From Ardenticatenaceae bacterium (GTDB lineage: Bacteria > Chloroflexota > Anaerolineae > Promineifilales > Promineifilaceae), in the NCBI GenBank assembly GCA_020634315.1, contig JACKBV010000046.1, positions 1-22,991 on the forward strand: a DNA stretch of 22,991 bases, in the 5' to 3' direction. Within the stretch, counting starts at the first letter, position 1, and each line of letters begins with the position of its first letter. The position numbers and the translations under genes were made by a program. Shown here piece after piece: positions 21,607 through 22,991 of the stretch. The notes under the pieces are model-generated. The model saw nothing but the letters and a program-made list of their open reading frames with translations. It was not told the DNA's origin and made no database searches.

Positions 21607-22915
21607 CTCCCTGGCTGTCACCAGCCGCATCACTTAACAAAGCCGCCCCATATGATTCGTGCCGCGTGCCCTTTGGGAAACGGGATGGTCTGGTGTAAGG
21701 CGTATCGAGAAAATCCGCAGCCGGCAGCAGTTCATTGTCATTGTGGAAATCAAAAAAGGTCGCATTTTCCCAATGCGATCCCTGCCCCCAACGTGTCTCG
21801 CAGGAGGTAGACACCCAGGCTGGCTCCCAGTAAATAACCCCTAAGCCGCCGTTGTTTATGACCGTTTGCGTCAGGTCAACGAGAAACGCTTTTTGCCCTT
21901 CTGGCGAAATGCCGTACTGGCTAACGCCCTGGTTCAGGATGTTAGCGGCCGTTTCCGGCAGCGCTTCCAACGTCCAGGGATAAGCCGTTTCCACAATCAT
22001 CACATCCTTGCCAAAGGTGTGACGCAGATAGGTAATTTGCCCGCCCAACTGTGAAATGGAGAAACGGCTCCACTGTGGGTAATAAGAAATACCGATGACA
22101 TCAAAATCTGTGACGCCATTCGCCGCTGCTTCGCGGAACCACCAGCCTGTATTTTCCGGCTGGGCCACATGCAGCAAAATTTTAGGGCCAGCGCCTAATT
22201 CGGCCGTTACATCACGCACAGCTTGAATGCCCGCATTAAACAACTGCGCATCTCGCGGCCAATCGAGGCCGACGACATCTTTTAACAAGCCGCCATTGGT
22301 TTCGTTGCCGACCTGGACAAAATCGGGCAAGAGGCCAGCCTCGTTTAAGGTGAGCAAGGTAGTGCGCGTGTAATCGTAAACAGCCTGGGCTAATACGGCC
22401 GTATCCTCAATATCCTGCCACGCCTCCGGTATCCGCTGCTGCCCAGGATCCGCCCAATCATCTGAATAATGAATATCCAGCAGCGTGTACATTCCGGCAT
22501 CAAGGGCACGCAAAAAAGTTCTTTGCACATCATCTAATGTGCTGTAGCTCGTCCAGGTTGGGTTGTGCCACAACCGCGCCCGCACCAAATTGGCCCCTTT
22601 CCCGGCAAACAGGGCAAAGGGGTCTTTTGCTTCGCCATTGACACGATACACCGCGCCGCAATCTTCCATTTCGTTGATATAAGACAGGTCAACCCCTTTG
22701 AAGAAATCGGGCAGTTGGCGCGGAACGGCCGTTGCCGCAGGCGCAGCCGTTGGCGTCACAAGTATGGCCGCGGTTGGTGTTGCCGAGCTTTCCGGGGTGG
22801 CAATCTGCGTTTCAGAAACATGGCGACAACTTACAAGGAAAATCCAGATCAAAACGCCCATCAAGATTTGGAATCTGGCAATAAATCGGCGAGGTTTTGA
22901 CCGGTCGTGCTTCAT
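21575..22915 (-). CDS. GH53 endo-beta-1,4-galactanase, lipoprotein
   Basis: This 446-residue glycoside hydrolase family 53 enzyme cuts beta-1,4-galactan and arabinogalactan I. Residues 1-29 are a lipoprotein signal (basic start, hydrophobic core, lipobox FLVSC with Cys30). A T/A/P/S-rich linker to about residue 66 follows. The catalytic barrel has FFKGVDLSYINEMEDCGAVY, VRARLWHNPT, LLDIHYSDDWADPGQQ, the acid/base Glu205 in FVQVGNETNGG, VIGISYYPQWS, the nucleophile Glu309 in VMIVETAYPW, and VIYWEPAW. The domain ends near NDNELLPAADFL; about 45 further residues look unrelated to the family and may be a frameshifted tail. It is anchored outside the cell, so it supplies oligosaccharides for the GH42 enzyme. 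ATG 22915 follows AAAGTGAAG. Confidence 0.92.
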   Translation of the reverse strand: MKHDRSKPRRFIARFQILMGVLIWIFLVSCRHVSETQIATPESSATPTAAILVTPTAAPAATAVPRQLPDFFKGVDLSYINEMEDCGAVYRVNGEAKDPFALFAGKGANLVRARLWHNPTWTSYSTLDDVQRTFLRALDAGMYTLLDIHYSDDWADPGQQRIPEAWQDIEDTAVLAQAVYDYTRTTLLTLNEAGLLPDFVQVGNETNGGLLKDVVGLDWPRDAQLFNAGIQAVRDVTAELGAGPKILLHVAQPENTGWWFREAAANGVTDFDVIGISYYPQWSRFSISQLGGQITYLRHTFGKDVMIVETAYPWTLEALPETAANILNQGVSQYGISPEGQKAFLVDLTQTVINNGGLGVIYWEPAWVSTSCETRWGQGSHWENATFFDFHNDNELLPAADFLDTPYTRPSRFPKGTRHESYGAALLSDAAGDSQGDAAHNIGPPG

Positions 22916-22938
22916 AACACTTCACTTTGTTCAAGTTG

Positions 22939-22952
22939 TCAACGCGCGTTGA
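22939..22952. promoter_or_regulatory. LacI-type operator palindrome upstream of the galactanase gene
   Basis: TCAACGCGCGTTGA is a perfect 14-bp palindrome with the central CG typical of LacI/GalR operators; imperfect symmetry extends outward. It lies about 25 bases before the GH53 start codon. The only LacI-family sequence in the window is the broken tail at 19117-19310, so the present regulator would be elsewhere. Confidence 0.55.
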
Positions 22953-22991
22953 TAATAAACATTATGAACAAGAAACCAGCGTAAAGGACTG

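Larger units (their letters stand above)
85..22732. repeat. Dispersed palindrome ACGGCCGT, 34 copies by eye
   Basis: First bases of the copies I found are 85, 204, 905, 2622, 3779, 4863, 7910, 8234, 9032, 9260, 9931, 10105, 10348, 10370, 11633, 11928, 12761, 13541, 14904, 15327, 16147, 16897, 17066, 17390, 17411, 17665, 18796, 19565, 19706, 20313, 20598, 21128, 22395 and 22725. Chance predicts about 0.35 to 0.55 copies in this length. Most extend to AACGGCCGTT and several to GAAACGGCCGTTTC. All but one lie inside genes or their remnants. Near matches ending CGGCCGT are also frequent. It resembles, in behaviour but not sequence, the HIP1 palindrome of cyanobacteria. Confidence 0.9.

Noticed and set aside
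85..22732. ACGGCCGT copies as transposon ends, terminators or attachment sites
   Set aside because: The copies lie inside conserved domains of intact genes, have no loop or T-run, and are not paired or flanked by target duplications.
1..22991. tRNA, rRNA, riboswitch, IS element or prophage genes
   Set aside because: I looked for cloverleaf-like sequence, transposase motifs and terminal repeats and saw none I could support.

Overview
The window looks like one chromosomal locus, about 55% GC by eye, from an environmental bacterium. The protein styles (long S/T/A/P/E-rich linkers after lipoprotein signals, a tungsten-type aldehyde oxidoreductase with its own MoaD-like protein, LutABC, a DeoR regulator fused to a sugar-binding domain) suggest Chloroflexota, Anaerolineae-like. 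That placement is inference; no rRNA or other taxonomic marker is present.

Layout. 1-317: remnant of a short-chain dehydrogenase, frameshifted near its glycine motif and cut off at its 3' side. 401-2122 (minus): DeoR-type regulator fused to a periplasmic-binding-like domain. 2123-2287: divergent control region with an inverted repeat abutting a -35/-10 pair. 2288-17310 (plus): a 14-gene run. It encodes a sugar ABC transporter (ATPase, two permeases, lipoprotein binding protein), L-rhamnose mutarotase, L-rhamnose isomerase, rhamnulokinase, a tandem class II aldolase, a MoaD-like protein, an aldehyde:ferredoxin oxidoreductase, a second class II aldolase and LutA, LutB and LutC. A strong hairpin terminator closes it. 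17383-18261 (minus) and 18376-18750 (plus): divergent QorB-like oxidoreductase and HxlR regulator. 18869-19099: eleven 21-bp tandem repeats. 19117-19310: tail of a decayed LacI regulator. 19409-21457 (minus): GH42 beta-galactosidase. 21575-22915 (minus): secreted GH53 endo-galactanase lipoprotein with a LacI-type palindrome upstream.

How the genes work together. The main run reads as a complete route: L-rhamnose uptake, mutarotation, isomerisation to L-rhamnulose, phosphorylation, and aldol cleavage to DHAP plus L-lactaldehyde. Instead of a NAD-dependent lactaldehyde dehydrogenase, a propanediol reductase or a microcompartment, the run carries an AOR-family enzyme and LutABC. The inferred end is L-lactaldehyde to L-lactate (ferredoxin-linked) to pyruvate. 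The neighbouring GH53/GH42 pair degrades beta-1,4-galactan, a side chain of rhamnogalacturonan I whose backbone contains rhamnose, so the window fits a pectin-utilisation locus.

Most unusual: (i) the rhamnose-AOR-Lut gene order; (ii) the DeoR/sugar-binding fusion regulator; (iii) a fused double aldolase whose second half has lost all zinc and catalytic residues; (iv) a dispersed palindrome ACGGCCGT present 34 times by eye, against roughly 0.5 expected, mostly inside genes, where it imposes Thr-Ala-Val or Asn-Gly-Arg on unrelated proteins.
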